Source of the DNA: Tildeniella nuda ZEHNDER 1965/U140
Lineage (GTDB): Bacteria > Cyanobacteriota > Cyanobacteriia > Leptolyngbyales > Leptolyngbyaceae
Direction: 5' to 3'
DNA: 64,000 nt
Assembly (NCBI GenBank): GCA_019358895.1
Contig: JAHHIG010000017.1
Location: 58,318-122,317 of the forward strand
Positions 49,569-58,769 of this stretch are shown here, piece by piece. How positions within the stretch are numbered: the first letter of the stretch is position 1; every line of letters begins with the position of its first letter. A model generated the notes under the pieces. It saw only the letters and a program-made list of their open reading frames with translations, did not search any database and was not told the origin of the DNA. Both the position numbers and the translations under genes were made by a program.

Positions 49569-51068
49569 ATGCTCAGTACTCTCATCTGGCTACCTGTTAT
49601 CGGTGCGTTTCTCATCGGCTTTTGTCCCGAACAGCGATCGCGGTTAGTGGCGCTGGCGATCGCAACCCTCAACCTGCTATGGACACTCTTCCTGCTGACT
49701 CGGTTTGACATCGGCAATGCAGGCTTGCAAATGCAGGAATCGCTTTCGTGGTTGGACTCGCTAGGCTTGACGTATCGGCTTGGCGTTGATGGACTGTCGT
49801 TGCCCTTACTGGCGCTCAATAGTCTGTTGATCTGGATTGTGATTTACGGTAGCAGCCAGCGAATGGTGCGATCGCGGTTGTTTTACGCACTCACTTTACT
49901 GGTCTGTGGTGGTATTGCAGGCGCGTTTCTGGCTCAGAATTTGCTCCTCTTCGTGCTGTTCTACGAGGTCGAGTTGATTCCGCTTTACTTGATGATTGCG
50001 ATTTGGGGCGGACCCAAGCGTGACTATGCGGCGATGAAATTCCTCATCTATACAGCCGTTTCGGGCGTATTGATTTTGGTGGGCTTCTTGGGTTTAACCT
50101 GGCTGAGTGGAGCGTCTAGCTTTGATTACGGAGCCATCAGCACTCAGGATCTACCGCTAAAAGCGCAGCTCATTCTGCTGACGATTCTGCTCCTTGGCTT
50201 TGCCATCAAAACGCCCTTGATTCCGCTCCACACCTGGTTGCCCGATGCCTATGTCGAAGCGTCGCCGCCTGTAGCGATTCTGCTGGGTGGGATTTTGGCG
50301 AAGCTGGGAACCTACGGCATTGTGCGGTTTTGCTTGCAGTTGTTTCCCGAAACCTGGTCGATCGTGTCTCCAGGATTGGCGATCGTCGGCGTTGCCAGCG
50401 TCTTGTATGGCTCTCTCACGGCGATTTCACAGAAAGATATTAAGCGGATGGTGGCGTATAGCTCGATCGGGCACATGGGGTATGTACTGGTCGCCTGCGC
50501 TGCGGGCACCGAACTGAGTTTGCTAGGGGCTGTTGGTCAAATGGTAAGCCACGGCTTGATTTTAGCCATTCTGTTCTACCTGGTTGGCGTGATCGAAGCA
50601 AAAGTAGGCACCCGTGAATTGGATCAACTGAATGGTCTGCTGAATCCCATTCGTGGGCTGCCGTTAACCAGTGCCCTGCTGGTGCTCGGTGGCATGGCAA
50701 GCGCTGGCATTCCTGGACTGGTCGGCTTCGTAGCAGAATTCCTGGTCTTCCAGGGCAGCTTCTCAGTCTTTCCCTTGCCGACACTGCTATGCATCATTGC
50801 CAGTGGGCTAACCGCCGTCTACTTTGTAATTCTGCTCAACCGCACCTGCTTTGGCAAACTAGACAACACGACTGCGTATTACCCCAATGTCACCTGGACA
50901 GAACAAACCCCTGCTCTAGTCCTGGCAGCGTTGATTTTCTTTCTTGGAGTCCAACCAACGTGGTTGCTGCGCTGGAGTGAACCAACGACAAAAGGACTGG
51001 TAGCAGCGTTGACGATCAATGCTAGTAAGCAAGTGGCGATCGGAGAGGGAATGGGGAGTAGGCAGTAG
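49569..51068 (+). CDS. ndhD3: NDH-1 subunit NdhD3 (inducible CO2 uptake)
   Basis: Thylakoid membrane subunit of 499 aa, antiporter-like like NdhF3, at the distal end of NDH-1MS. Signature parts: FYEVELIPLYLMIAIWGGPKRDYAAMKFLIYTAVSGVLILVG, then FAIKTPLIPLHTWLPDAYVEASPPVAILLGGILAKLGTYG with the key Lys, and KDIKRMVAYSSIGHMGYVL. The ATG at 49569 (MLSTLIWLPVIGAFLIGF) matches family starts; the open frame from 49374 only translates repeat sequence. There is no ribosome site, so translation may depend on ndhF3. The last residues, GEGMGSRQ, read into the following repeat. Confidence 0.95.
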   Translation: MLSTLIWLPVIGAFLIGFCPEQRSRLVALAIATLNLLWTLFLLTRFDIGNAGLQMQESLSWLDSLGLTYRLGVDGLSLPLLALNSLLIWIVIYGSSQRMVRSRLFYALTLLVCGGIAGAFLAQNLLLFVLFYEVELIPLYLMIAIWGGPKRDYAAMKFLIYTAVSGVLILVGFLGLTWLSGASSFDYGAISTQDLPLKAQLILLTILLLGFAIKTPLIPLHTWLPDAYVEASPPVAILLGGILAKLGTYGIVRFCLQLFPETWSIVSPGLAIVGVASVLYGSLTAISQKDIKRMVAYSSIGHMGYVLVACAAGTELSLLGAVGQMVSHGLILAILFYLVGVIEAKVGTRELDQLNGLLNPIRGLPLTSALLVLGGMASAGIPGLVGFVAEFLVFQGSFSVFPLPTLLCIIASGLTAVYFVILLNRTCFGKLDNTTAYYPNVTWTEQTPALVLAALIFFLGVQPTWLLRWSEPTTKGLVAALTINASKQVAIGEGMGSRQ

Positions 51069-51205
51069 GGAGTGGGAAAGGCTAAAGGCTAAAGGCTAAA
51101 GGCTAAAGGCTAAAAGGTCTTGGTCAACAGCTCAAAACCTCCCCTGCCCCTTCTGCTGCCCCCGCTCCCTCTGTTGACCTCACTTCTTTCTTACAACTTA
51201 TCCTT
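51055..51205. repeat. heptamer element in the ndhD3-cupA spacer
   Basis: Purine arm begins in the last codons of ndhD3 (GGGAGTAGGCAGTAGGGAGTGGG). Five GGCTAAA heptamers follow (51080-51113), then the core AAAAGGTCTTGGTCAACAGC and pyrimidine units CCCCTGCCCCTTCTGCTGCC. The remaining 30 bases before cupA are CT-rich. Confidence 0.85.
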
Positions 51206-51234
51206 CATCCTTTATCTTTCTCCCCTCACCTCCT

Positions 51235-52527
51235 ATGACCACTGCAACTTTCACCAAAACCAGCCTCCCTCCATCTCAGCATGAATTTGCAGACGTGGTT
51301 CACCGACTCGAAGCAGGTGGCGCGATGCTGCCGGATACGCCAGAGAATTTGATGCAAATCATTGGGCTGTACAAAGCGTATGCGGTGCCGATGGATTTTT
51401 ACTGGCGCGATCTGCTGTACATTGCCGAACGCGAATTTCTCAATCCACTGCCGTTTTTCAAATATTTTCTGCCTCAAGAGTATCTGGATCTGCATAACCA
51501 TTACGCTGGCGATGATGCGGATTTGCGGATCTGGCGTGGGCAAGCAACAGCGCATCCAGAACTGCTGGCGTTTATGGAGAAGGGGGAAACCGTTAAAATG
51601 CCCCGGCTGTTCCATCATCTCTGGCACGATCGCATCAACATGGAGTTTGCCGAGGAGTGTATGCGATCGATGCTCTGGCACCGGGGCATGGGCGGTCAGT
51701 TCGATCCCTACCTGGATAGTGATGAGTACAGGACGAATGCCGATCGCGCGATTCGGGCATATTTCAAATACAACCCGGCAATGCTAGGGATGTACAAGCT
51801 GTTTCCTGATTTGTTTTTGGAGCAGTGTCGGCAAATGTCGTACTACGCCAACCTGGGGCTATTTTGGGAAGTGATGGCTCCCGTGTTTTTTGAAATGTCT
51901 GATTTGTATGACGAGGGCAAAATTGCCAGCGTGCCCGATGCGATGAACTTCTTGATGAACGGCATTTTTGCGATCGCGGGTCGTCCCATTTACCATCACG
52001 TTTATATTCGGGGCGAGTGCTATGAAATTGTGCCGAAATCAAAGGGCTTCATGTGGCTATACGAAGCCGCCCTGCCCTATGTGGAAGCAGTGTTCTATCG
52101 CACGTCACCGTTTCGAGGCACCAAGTCTTACAACGCACAGGCAAAACAAGTGCCCAACGATCAGAAAGACTTTCACTTTGGTATTCTCTACGCGGATGTC
52201 TTTCCAGTAGGGACGGCAGGTATTCCACCCACGCTCCTGATGCAAGATATGCTGCATTTTTTACCGCCCTATCTGGTGGACTATTACCGCCAGCACTGTC
52301 GCGGCGAAGGCGATATGTTGATTCAATTGGGTATTAGCTTTCAGCGATCGATGTATTGCGTCACATCCGCCGTCATCCAAGCGCTACGAGCTGCCCTTCT
52401 GTATCCACTGGATGACCCAAATCCCAACCATCTCCAGGCAAACCGGACATTCTTTGAAGCACAGCTCGATCGCTTCAAGCGACCAGAAGCAAGACTGCGC
52501 AACATTCAACATCAGGAATATAGGTAG
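51235..52527 (+). CDS. cupA: CO2 hydration protein CupA
   Basis: Peripheral subunit of 430 aa on the cytoplasmic face of NDH-1MS that converts CO2 to bicarbonate (CupA, also called ChpY). Recognised by PDTPENLMQIIGLYKAYAVPMDFYWRDLLYIAEREFLNPLPFFKYF and YLDLHNHYAGDDADLRIWRG. A His/Arg-rich segment, residues 124-133 (RLFHHLWHDR), is in the region that binds zinc in known CupA structures. It lacks a purine ribosome site, with CT-rich sequence before the ATG. Third gene of the operon. Confidence 0.95.
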   Translation: MTTATFTKTSLPPSQHEFADVVHRLEAGGAMLPDTPENLMQIIGLYKAYAVPMDFYWRDLLYIAEREFLNPLPFFKYFLPQEYLDLHNHYAGDDADLRIWRGQATAHPELLAFMEKGETVKMPRLFHHLWHDRINMEFAEECMRSMLWHRGMGGQFDPYLDSDEYRTNADRAIRAYFKYNPAMLGMYKLFPDLFLEQCRQMSYYANLGLFWEVMAPVFFEMSDLYDEGKIASVPDAMNFLMNGIFAIAGRPIYHHVYIRGECYEIVPKSKGFMWLYEAALPYVEAVFYRTSPFRGTKSYNAQAKQVPNDQKDFHFGILYADVFPVGTAGIPPTLLMQDMLHFLPPYLVDYYRQHCRGEGDMLIQLGISFQRSMYCVTSAVIQALRAALLYPLDDPNPNHLQANRTFFEAQLDRFKRPEARLRNIQHQEYR

Positions 52528-52704
52528 AAGAGGTGAGGAGAGAGGAGTGAGGGGTGAGGGCTAAAGGATGAAGGCTAAAGGCTAAAAGTCTTGAGTTCAT
52601 TCTGCCTCCCCATCCTTCCCATCCCCCGCATCCTCCCCTGCTCCCCTTGCTTCCTCCTGCTCCCTCTACTCCCCACTCCCCACTCCCCACTCCCCACTCA
52701 AACC
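52528..52704. repeat. heptamer element in the cupA-cupS spacer
   Basis: Purine arm (GAGGTGAGGAGAGAGGAGTGAGGGGTGAGG, then GGCTAAA and GGATGAA heptamers) to 52587. The core AAAAGTCTTGAGTTCATTC follows, then a long pyrimidine arm ending with four CCCCACT heptamers (52671-52699). After this only AAACCGAGGCTTAACAG remains, giving cupS a GAGG ribosome site. Confidence 0.87.
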
Positions 52705-52716
52705 GAGGCTTAACAG

Positions 52717-53118
52717 ATGCCAGATATCGTCGATATTGCAGTCAATGCAGGTTCGTTTAAAACGCTCGTTACAGCAGTGCAGGCGGCTGGCTTGGTTGAT
52801 GTGTTACGCAGTCCGGGTCCTTTTACTGTGTTTGCGCCGACTGACGAGGCGTTTGCCAAGTTGCCGCCGGGGACGGTGCAAACACTGGTGCAGAACATTC
52901 CTCAGCTTTCCCGCATCCTGACGTACCATGTAGTGTCTGGCAAATTGATGCGGGCTGACTTACAAACGATCGATTCGCTGATGTCAGTTGAAGGATCACC
53001 GATTCGCATTGATACAACCGACGGGTTTGAGGTCAAAAATGCTACGGTCGTTGCTGCCGATATTGAGGCTGACAATGGCGTGATTCACGTGATCGATACA
53101 GTGATTTTAATGGGATGA
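52717..53118 (+). CDS. cupS: CupS, fasciclin-domain subunit of NDH-1MS
   Basis: Protein of 133 aa consisting of a single fasciclin (FAS1) domain: [47 protein letters not shown], then [13 protein letters not shown] and [13 protein letters not shown] (the H2 motif). No signal peptide, so it is cytosolic, as CupS of NDH-1MS is. Position right after cupA confirms the call. The GAGG sequence 9 bases before the ATG is the only good ribosome site among the last three genes of the operon. Confidence 0.92.
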   Translation: MPDIVDIAVNAGSFKTLVTAVQAAGLVDVLRSPGPFTVFAPTDEAFAKLPPGTVQTLVQNIPQLSRILTYHVVSGKLMRADLQTIDSLMSVEGSPIRIDTTDGFEVKNATVVAADIEADNGVIHVIDTVILMG

Positions 53119-53130
53119 CGGAGGGCGATC

Positions 53131-53162
53131 GCGTCGAACTGTTACACACGACGGTTCGACGC
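53131..53162 (+). terminator. possible terminator after cupS
   Basis: Perfect 9-bp inverted repeat GCGTCGAAC (53131-53139) and GTTCGACGC (53154-53162), 13 bases after the cupS stop, loop 14 bases, no T run. A second pairing AAAAGCT/AGCTTTT lies at about 53184-53227. The rest of the gap to 53479 shows nothing else I can name. Confidence 0.5.
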
Positions 53163-53479
53163 AAGGAAACGCTCGATCGGAAAAAAGCTTTAGAAAGTGA
53201 ACGCTTCTGCGAGCCTTTAGCTTTTCAATGACGACAGGTTCGCATATTATTATTGAACTTTTACGCAGCTTGCGGAAATTATTGCTAACATGCTGCTGCT
53301 AGGGGTGCGTAGAAATCAGTAGAACCTGGCAGACAGTGCAAACAGTCAAACTATTCACGTTTTCATCTCTACAAAGTGCCCTCTTTAAAGCAGTGCGCTT
53401 CTTGAGACCGTTTAGTCCACTGTTGAGAAGTTGCCACCGTTTCAGCAGTCGTTATCGTTGTGTGGGGTAGAAGAAAGAA

Positions 53480-54889
53480 GTGAACGGTTCAAATCAGCGT
53501 CCTCTGCATTCGACGAAGAAACCAAAGGCAGTGTTGAGAAAGGTTCCAAAACAGAGGGGGAGACGCTGGCTTTGGTTAATGAGTGGTCTGGCAGGAGTCG
53601 CGGTGCTGTCGGCTACAGCAGGTGCGTTGCTAGCGATGTCATTTGCCAGTACGCCCTTGATGCAGCGTGAGTTGAGTCCAGAGCAGGCTTCGGTTTTCTC
53701 GAAGGGCGATCGCATCTCTAAGAACAACACCCTACAGTTACCTGAGCTGACTCGTCCCGTTAACATTTTGGTTCTGGGTCTCAAAGTTTTGACAACAGAT
53801 GTGCAAAACCCCCCAGCTCATCTCAAAAAATTGCGCTACCATTCACTCGTCAACTCGTTTGATGGCTTGACTGATACAATGCTGCTGCTACGGTTTAATC
53901 CTGAAGCGAAAAAGCTGGTGGCGCTTTCCATTCCGAGAGACACCCGTACTCAGGTTCCAGGCTACGGCATCACCAAAATCAATGAAGCAAACGCAGATGG
54001 TGGTCCGGCGCTAAGTGCTAAAACAACGAGCGAACTGCTGGGCGGTGTTGGGGTCGATCGCTATGTCTCTATCAACGTCCAAGGCGTACAGGCACTGGTG
54101 GATGCGCTAGGCGGCGTGACGGTGTTTGTGCCAAAAGATATGAAGTATAAAGATGAGAGCCAGCACCTCTACGTCAACCTCAAAGCGGGTCAACAGCACC
54201 TGAATGGTGATCAGGTGCTTCAGTTACTCCGGTTCCGTCATGACGAGTATGGCGATATTGGTCGTATTCAGCGGCAGCAGATGGTAATGCGATCGCTCAT
54301 GGAGCAGGCATTGAACCCAACCACACTGGCACGCCTGCCTCAAATTCTAGGGGTGATTCAATCCCATATTGACACCAACCTGAGCGTTGAAGAACTGGTT
54401 GCCCTGGTTGGTTTTGCTGCCAAAACCAACCGCTCTCAGGTGCAGATGTTGATGGTGCCGGGAAGCTTTAGCCAGCCCCATGAATATAGCGGTATTAGCT
54501 ACTGGTTACCCAGTACTCAGCGTATTCAAACGATGATGGCGCGGCACTTTAACTTTGGCACAGTGTCGGCGGAGGACGCGCTTGCTAATTCAGTCAGGGT
54601 GGTCATTCAAGACAGTACACGCCAAACTAACGCAGCGCAGGCTGTGGCAAATAAACTCAGGCAGGGCGGCTACGACAACGTCAGCGTATCTAGCCCAAAT
54701 CGGGAACCGCTAAATGTGACTCGAATCGTTGCCCAGCAGGGCGATCTGAGAAGTGCTGAAGCGGTACGTCGATCGCTCGGTTTTGGCGAAGTCCGCATCG
54801 AAAGTACTGGCGATCTCGATTCCGACATTACGATTCAAGTCGGTCAAGATTGGGCGAAAGATAAGGCTCAGAAACCAGCAACAAACTGA
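53480..54889 (+). CDS. LytR-CpsA-Psr (LCP) family protein
   Basis: Membrane-anchored enzyme of 469 aa of the family that attaches polymers to the cell wall from lipid-linked donors. One membrane segment at residues about 32-55 (LWLMSGLAGVAVLSATAGALLAMSF). The LCP catalytic domain at about 90-330 holds FDGLTDTMLLLRFN, LVALSIPRDTRTQVPGYGITKINEANADGGP and HLNGDQVLQLLRFRHDEYGDIGRIQRQQ with the conserved Asp and Arg residues. A LytR_C domain follows at about 370-460. The start is a GTG at 53480 preceded by purine-rich AGAAGAAAGAA. In cyanobacteria the attached polymer is unknown. Confidence 0.93.
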   Translation: MNGSNQRPLHSTKKPKAVLRKVPKQRGRRWLWLMSGLAGVAVLSATAGALLAMSFASTPLMQRELSPEQASVFSKGDRISKNNTLQLPELTRPVNILVLGLKVLTTDVQNPPAHLKKLRYHSLVNSFDGLTDTMLLLRFNPEAKKLVALSIPRDTRTQVPGYGITKINEANADGGPALSAKTTSELLGGVGVDRYVSINVQGVQALVDALGGVTVFVPKDMKYKDESQHLYVNLKAGQQHLNGDQVLQLLRFRHDEYGDIGRIQRQQMVMRSLMEQALNPTTLARLPQILGVIQSHIDTNLSVEELVALVGFAAKTNRSQVQMLMVPGSFSQPHEYSGISYWLPSTQRIQTMMARHFNFGTVSAEDALANSVRVVIQDSTRQTNAAQAVANKLRQGGYDNVSVSSPNREPLNVTRIVAQQGDLRSAEAVRRSLGFGEVRIESTGDLDSDITIQVGQDWAKDKAQKPATN

Positions 54890-54921
54890 TGACTGAATTA
54901 AGGAAAGAACACCTAGAACTC

Positions 54922-54961
54922 ACCGCAGAGACGCAGAGGTCTTTCTCTGCGTCTCTGCGGT
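54922..54961. terminator. perfect 17-bp hairpin between convergent genes
   Basis: ACCGCAGAGACGCAGAG at 54922-54938 and its exact complement at 54945-54961, with a 6-base loop GTCTTT. Sits 32 bases after the LCP stop and 58 bases before the ndhJ stop, so it can stop transcription from both sides. CGCAGAGACGCAGAG palindromes recur as dispersed repeats in many cyanobacteria. Confidence 0.8.
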
Positions 54962-55019
54962 CAATCAAAAATTGGTTTAATCCCACACCCCGACAATTGA
55001 TTCACAATACAAGGTGCAA

Positions 55020-55565
55020 TCAATACGCATCCTGCAATTCATAGAAATCGGGTGACACGTAATCCTTGCGAAGGGGCCAGCCAACCCAGTCTTCAGGCAT
55101 CAAAATGCGCTTCAGGTTAGGATGCCCCTCGTAGATAATGCCGTACATGTCGTAAGACTCGCGCTCCTGCCAGTCTGCCGTCTTCCAAATCCAGTACACC
55201 GACTGCACACGAGGGTTCTCGCGCGGCAAATAGACCTTGATGCGAACTTCAGCCGGACGATCGGCATTGTCACCCAGCTTAATCAGATGGTAAAAACTCA
55301 CCAACTGGTCGCCAGGACCCGCATCATAGGCTCCCTGACACTGTAAGTAGTTAAACCCGTAGGCATACAGAGCCGTTGCAAAGGGCACAAGAAACTCTGG
55401 CTCAACCTTCAGCATCTCTACATCGGAGGCATCCAATCCTAGAGACTCATGCTCAAAGCCGTTCTGCGTCAGCCATGTTGAGATTGTGCCTACAGTTTGA
55501 ACGGGCGCAGGCTCGGCAGGCACAATTTCGGCTGGTTCATTGGTCGATTTTGACTCTTCAGGCAC
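55020..55565 (-). CDS. ndhJ: NAD(P)H-quinone oxidoreductase subunit J
   Basis: Hydrophilic arm subunit of 181 aa, the 30-kDa (NuoC-like) protein of NDH-1. Recognised by [81 protein letters not shown]. The N-terminal 30 residues are acidic and Pro-rich, as often in cyanobacteria. Its start overlaps the end of ndhK by 8 bases. Last gene of ndhC-ndhK-ndhJ. Confidence 0.97.
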   Translation of the reverse strand: MPEESKSTNEPAEIVPAEPAPVQTVGTISTWLTQNGFEHESLGLDASDVEMLKVEPEFLVPFATALYAYGFNYLQCQGAYDAGPGDQLVSFYHLIKLGDNADRPAEVRIKVYLPRENPRVQSVYWIWKTADWQERESYDMYGIIYEGHPNLKRILMPEDWVGWPLRKDYVSPDFYELQDAY

Positions 55566-56292
55566 GATCGAGACCCTCCTTTTCGGCTGCCTTAAGCGCT
55601 GGTGAAATCGGTAGCCCCATTGCTTCCTGTAGCTCTTTGGTTGGCACCTCTCGCGTCTCTGCCCGGAGGTATTGACCTGTCAGGATCGGCTCTACCGCTT
55701 TCATTGAGTGGGTAGTGCTGTAATAGCGATGAATCTGCCGCAAGTCGCCGCGCTCTTGAATCGACTCGTTTGAGATTTTCTTCCGCAGTTTGATGATGGC
55801 ATCAATGATTGCCTCTGGTCGTGGTGGGCAGCCCGGTAGATACACATCGACCGGAATCAACTTATCAACGCCACGTACGGCAGTCGGTGAATCGACACTA
55901 AACATCCCGCCTGTAATCGTGCATGCTCCCATTGCAATGACATATTTTGGATCAGGCATTTGCTCATAGAGGCGCACCAGTGCTGGAGCCATCTTCATCG
56001 TGACTGTTCCAGCGGTGATAATCAAATCGGCTTGGCGGGGGGACGATCGCGGCACCAGTCCAAAGCGATCAAAGTCAAAGCGCGAACCAATCAGCGCTGC
56101 AAACTCAATAAAGCAGCAGGCAGTGCCGTACAGCATGGGCCACAAGCTCGACAGTCGCGCCCAGTTGTACAGATCATCCACGGTTGTCAAAACGACATTT
56201 TCAGACAAATCGTGGGTCACTTGTGGTCGGGCGATCGGATTAAGAATCAGCTCAGACTGAGCAGCACCTTTTGTCGCCGTATCCGGATTCAT
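55558..56292 (-). CDS. ndhK: NAD(P)H-quinone oxidoreductase subunit K
   Basis: Subunit of 244 aa carrying the N2-type [4Fe-4S] cluster that hands electrons to plastoquinone. The cluster cysteines are seen in [26 protein letters not shown] and [15 protein letters not shown] 56292 gives an ATGA-type overlap with the ndhC stop; an ATG two codons upstream (56298) is equally possible. The longer frame to 56409 runs inside ndhC and is not used. Order C-K-J is the standard one in cyanobacteria and plastids. Confidence 0.97.
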   Translation of the reverse strand: MNPDTATKGAAQSELILNPIARPQVTHDLSENVVLTTVDDLYNWARLSSLWPMLYGTACCFIEFAALIGSRFDFDRFGLVPRSSPRQADLIITAGTVTMKMAPALVRLYEQMPDPKYVIAMGACTITGGMFSVDSPTAVRGVDKLIPVDVYLPGCPPRPEAIIDAIIKLRKKISNESIQERGDLRQIHRYYSTTHSMKAVEPILTGQYLRAETREVPTKELQEAMGLPISPALKAAEKEGLDRA

Positions 56293-56657
56293 GACCATTC
56301 CAGTGCTCCTTTGCGCCAAGCGTAAACAAGACCAATGATAAGAATGCCAACAAAAATCAGCGCTTCGATAAACGCGAGTAAACCGAGTTGATTGAACGCG
56401 ACTGCCCACGGATAGAGAAACACAGTTTCCACATCAAAAATGACGTAGACCAACGCAAACATATAGTAGCGAATGTTGAACTGAATCCAAGCGCCTCCGA
56501 TCGGCTCCATGCCAGACTCATACGTTGTACGACGCTCTGGTCCCCGACGGCTGGGGCGAACAAGCTTGGAGGCTGTTAATGCCAGGAGCGGTACAAGACT
56601 GCAAACAAGCAAAAACCCAAGTAGATACTCATAACCACTGAGGACAAACACAATCAC
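56289..56657 (-). CDS. ndhC: NAD(P)H-quinone oxidoreductase subunit 3
   Basis: Membrane subunit of 122 aa with three helices ([56 protein letters not shown]). The motif [32 protein letters not shown] is diagnostic of NdhC/NuoA. First gene of the ndhCKJ operon. Its 5' flank is the repeat region 56764-57014, so the promoter must lie in the roughly 100 bases before that or inside it. Confidence 0.97.
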   Translation of the reverse strand: MIVFVLSGYEYLLGFLLVCSLVPLLALTASKLVRPSRRGPERRTTYESGMEPIGGAWIQFNIRYYMFALVYVIFDVETVFLYPWAVAFNQLGLLAFIEALIFVGILIIGLVYAWRKGALEWS

Positions 56658-56763
56658 TACCCCTCAGGCTGTGTGGATAGCAAGACTAACGGTTTTGTTA
56701 CTTGCCTTCATATTATAGGGTCGGCACTGCACAAGATGTATCGAAAAGCCCTCTCATCTCTAT

Positions 56764-57014
56764 AGAGAGGCAGAGGGCAGAAGGCAGAAGGCAGAGGGTA
56801 GAGGGCAGAAGGCAGAGGGCAGAAGGCAGAGGGCAGAGGGGGCAGAGGGCTGAAAAGTTTTGAGTTGGTTTTGACCTCTCTCCCCTGCCTCCCCTGCCTC
56901 CCCTGCCTCTCCTGCCTCCCCTGCCTCCCCTGCCTCCCCTGCCTCCCCTGCCTCCCCCACTCCCCACTCCCCACTCCCCACTCCCCACTCCCCACTCCCC
57001 ACTCCCCACTCCCC
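56764..57014. repeat. long heptamer/decamer element between ndhC and rubA
   Basis: Largest element of its kind here. The purine arm (56764-56852) is built of GGCAGAA and GGCAGAG heptamers. Next comes the core GGCTGAAAAGTTTTGAGTTGG, then about nine decamers CCCCTGCCTC (56883-56955), then eight CCCCACT heptamers (56957-57012). It fills the gap between two divergent operons. Open frames on both strands here are low-complexity and not genes. Confidence 0.88.
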
Positions 57015-57134
57015 CGACTTTATGCAATGTCAGGATTTAGTGATTCCCAGTCATGTCATAATCGTTTACAGAGATCTCAGAATTCTGTGGTTTCTGTTCC
57101 TTGACTGCTACCCTCACTCTTTGGCGCTAAAGCA

Positions 57135-57470
57135 ATGAGCACCGATGCTGCTAAACCAACAGCACTAGACCGTTATGAGTGTCAGACCTGTGGCTATATC
57201 TATGAGCCGCTGAAAGGGGACGATCGCCGACAAATTCCAGAGGCGACTCCGTTTGAGGCAGTCCCCGATGATTGGCGCTGTCCTGTCTGTGGGGCAGCAA
57301 AAGCGCGCTTCTCAAATATTGGCGAAGTCGGCTCTCCCTCTGGTTTCAAAGAAAATCTGGGCTATGGCTTTGGTGTCAACACGCTAACGCCGGGTCAAAA
57401 GAATATTCTGATTTTTGGTGCCCTGGCATTGGGGTTCCTATTTTTTATCAGTCTTTATGGCTTGCAGTGA
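57135..57470 (+). CDS. rubA: membrane-anchored rubredoxin
   Basis: Protein of 111 aa. The rubredoxin domain (residues 10-62) has both iron-binding CxxC pairs, YECQTCGYIYEP and WRCPVCGAAKARF. A C-terminal membrane segment follows (ILIFGALALGFLFFISLYGL). In cyanobacteria this RubA is needed for photosystem assembly. It is upstream of ycf48 and psbEFLJ, the conserved arrangement. Confidence 0.96.
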   Translation: MSTDAAKPTALDRYECQTCGYIYEPLKGDDRRQIPEATPFEAVPDDWRCPVCGAAKARFSNIGEVGSPSGFKENLGYGFGVNTLTPGQKNILIFGALALGFLFFISLYGLQ

Positions 57471-57578
57471 AGATTAGTTGTGATGAGGGGTTAACCCACT
57501 CTGTTCAACCCTATCTAAGTAGCAGCTTAGACAAGATTAACTAATGACTTGATTAGATTGAGTAGAGCTTTGAGTGCC

Positions 57579-58598
57579 ATGCATTTAATTACAACATTTC
57601 TGAAGCGGGCAGTTGTCAAGCAGGCGATCGTGCTGTTTGCGATCGCGATTCTGTGCGCTAGCTGCGGCGGCTACCTTCCGTCTATTAACGGCACTCCCTG
57701 GCAACCAGTCTCTGTACCCACAGAGTCAAATTTATTAGACCTGAGTTTTATTGATGCCCAGCATGGTTGGCTCACAGGTACAGGTTCAACGCTGCTTGAA
57801 ACAACCGATGGTGGCACTACATGGGAACCGCGTAATCTAGAGCTTGATCAGGCGTATCGTTTTAACTCAGTCAGCTTTTCGGGTGACGAAGGCTGGATCG
57901 CTGGGCAACCGTCTCTCCTGTTGCACACGACTGATGGTGGTCGATCGTGGGCGAGAGTGCCGCTGAGTGCAAAACTCCCTGGTTCTCCAAATACCGTGCT
58001 TGCCCTTGGACCGAAGTCGGCTGAAATGACCACCGATATTGGGGCGATTTACCGCACGTCTGACGGTGGTAAAAACTGGAAGGCAATGGTCGAAGCCGCT
58101 GTCGGCGTGATTCGCAACATTGCACGTGCGCCCGATGGTCGGTATGTAGCAGTTTCGTCACGTGGAAACTTCTATTCGATTTGGGAGCCGGGGCAGGCTG
58201 TGTGGGACGCTCATAACCGTAACAGTTCTCGACGACTCCAGAGCATGGGGTTCACGCCGGATGGACGACTTTGGATGATTGCACGTGGCGGGCAAATCCA
58301 GTTTCAAGCTCCGACAGCGCCAGACGAGTGGGAAAAATCGGTGAGTCCAGAGTTCGCCACTAGCTGGGGCTTGCTGGATCTGGCATACCGCACTCCAGAT
58401 GAGCTTTGGGTCTCGGGAGGCAGCGGCAATCTTTTACGAAGCGTTGATGGCGGCGCAACGTGGGAAAAAGATCGCGCGATCGAAAACGTTCCTTCTAATC
58501 TCTATAAGATCCTGTTCCTCAATCCAGAGCAGGGTTTCATTATTGGTCAAAAAGGCACGTTACTCAAATACACACCTGAAGCAGCTACAGCCGCATGA
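57579..58598 (+). CDS. ycf48: photosystem II assembly factor Ycf48
   Basis: Lumenal lipoprotein of 339 aa (HCF136 homologue) that assists early assembly of the PSII reaction centre around D1. The signal peptide ends in a lipobox at about LCASC-GG. The mature part is a seven-bladed propeller with repeated D-G-G-x-x-W phrases: TTDGGTTWEPRN, TTDGGRSWARV, TSDGGKNWKAM and SVDGGATWEKD. ATG 57579 is chosen over a TTG 30 bases upstream. It lies between rubA and psbE. Confidence 0.96.
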   Translation: MHLITTFLKRAVVKQAIVLFAIAILCASCGGYLPSINGTPWQPVSVPTESNLLDLSFIDAQHGWLTGTGSTLLETTDGGTTWEPRNLELDQAYRFNSVSFSGDEGWIAGQPSLLLHTTDGGRSWARVPLSAKLPGSPNTVLALGPKSAEMTTDIGAIYRTSDGGKNWKAMVEAAVGVIRNIARAPDGRYVAVSSRGNFYSIWEPGQAVWDAHNRNSSRRLQSMGFTPDGRLWMIARGGQIQFQAPTAPDEWEKSVSPEFATSWGLLDLAYRTPDELWVSGGSGNLLRSVDGGATWEKDRAIENVPSNLYKILFLNPEQGFIIGQKGTLLKYTPEAATAA

Positions 58599-58691
58599 AG
58601 AATGCTAGAGAATTGCATGGTGGAACGTTTGCATGGTGGAACGTTCGATTGAAGTGAGAAGTGCCACTTTCACAAGATCTTAAAAAGTTGC

Positions 58692-58720
58692 TTGTGACTC
58701 GTTCGGTGGTTTCGTATGAT
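58692..58720 (+). promoter_or_regulatory. promoter of psbEFLJ
   Basis: TTGTGA (58692-58697), 17-base spacer, TATGAT (58715-58720), 50 bases before the psbE ATG. Good match to the sigma-70 form with correct spacing. Confidence 0.6.
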
Positions 58721-58769
58721 GAACATAAGAAAGTGTTTTGTTGAATCGTTAGTTAGCGGAGGAATCTAA

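Noticed and set aside
56713..57027. Reading frames of 80-104 aa on both strands in the ndhC-rubA gap
   Set aside because: Pure low-complexity translations (GEAGEAGEAG, LPSALCPL) of heptamer and decamer repeats.
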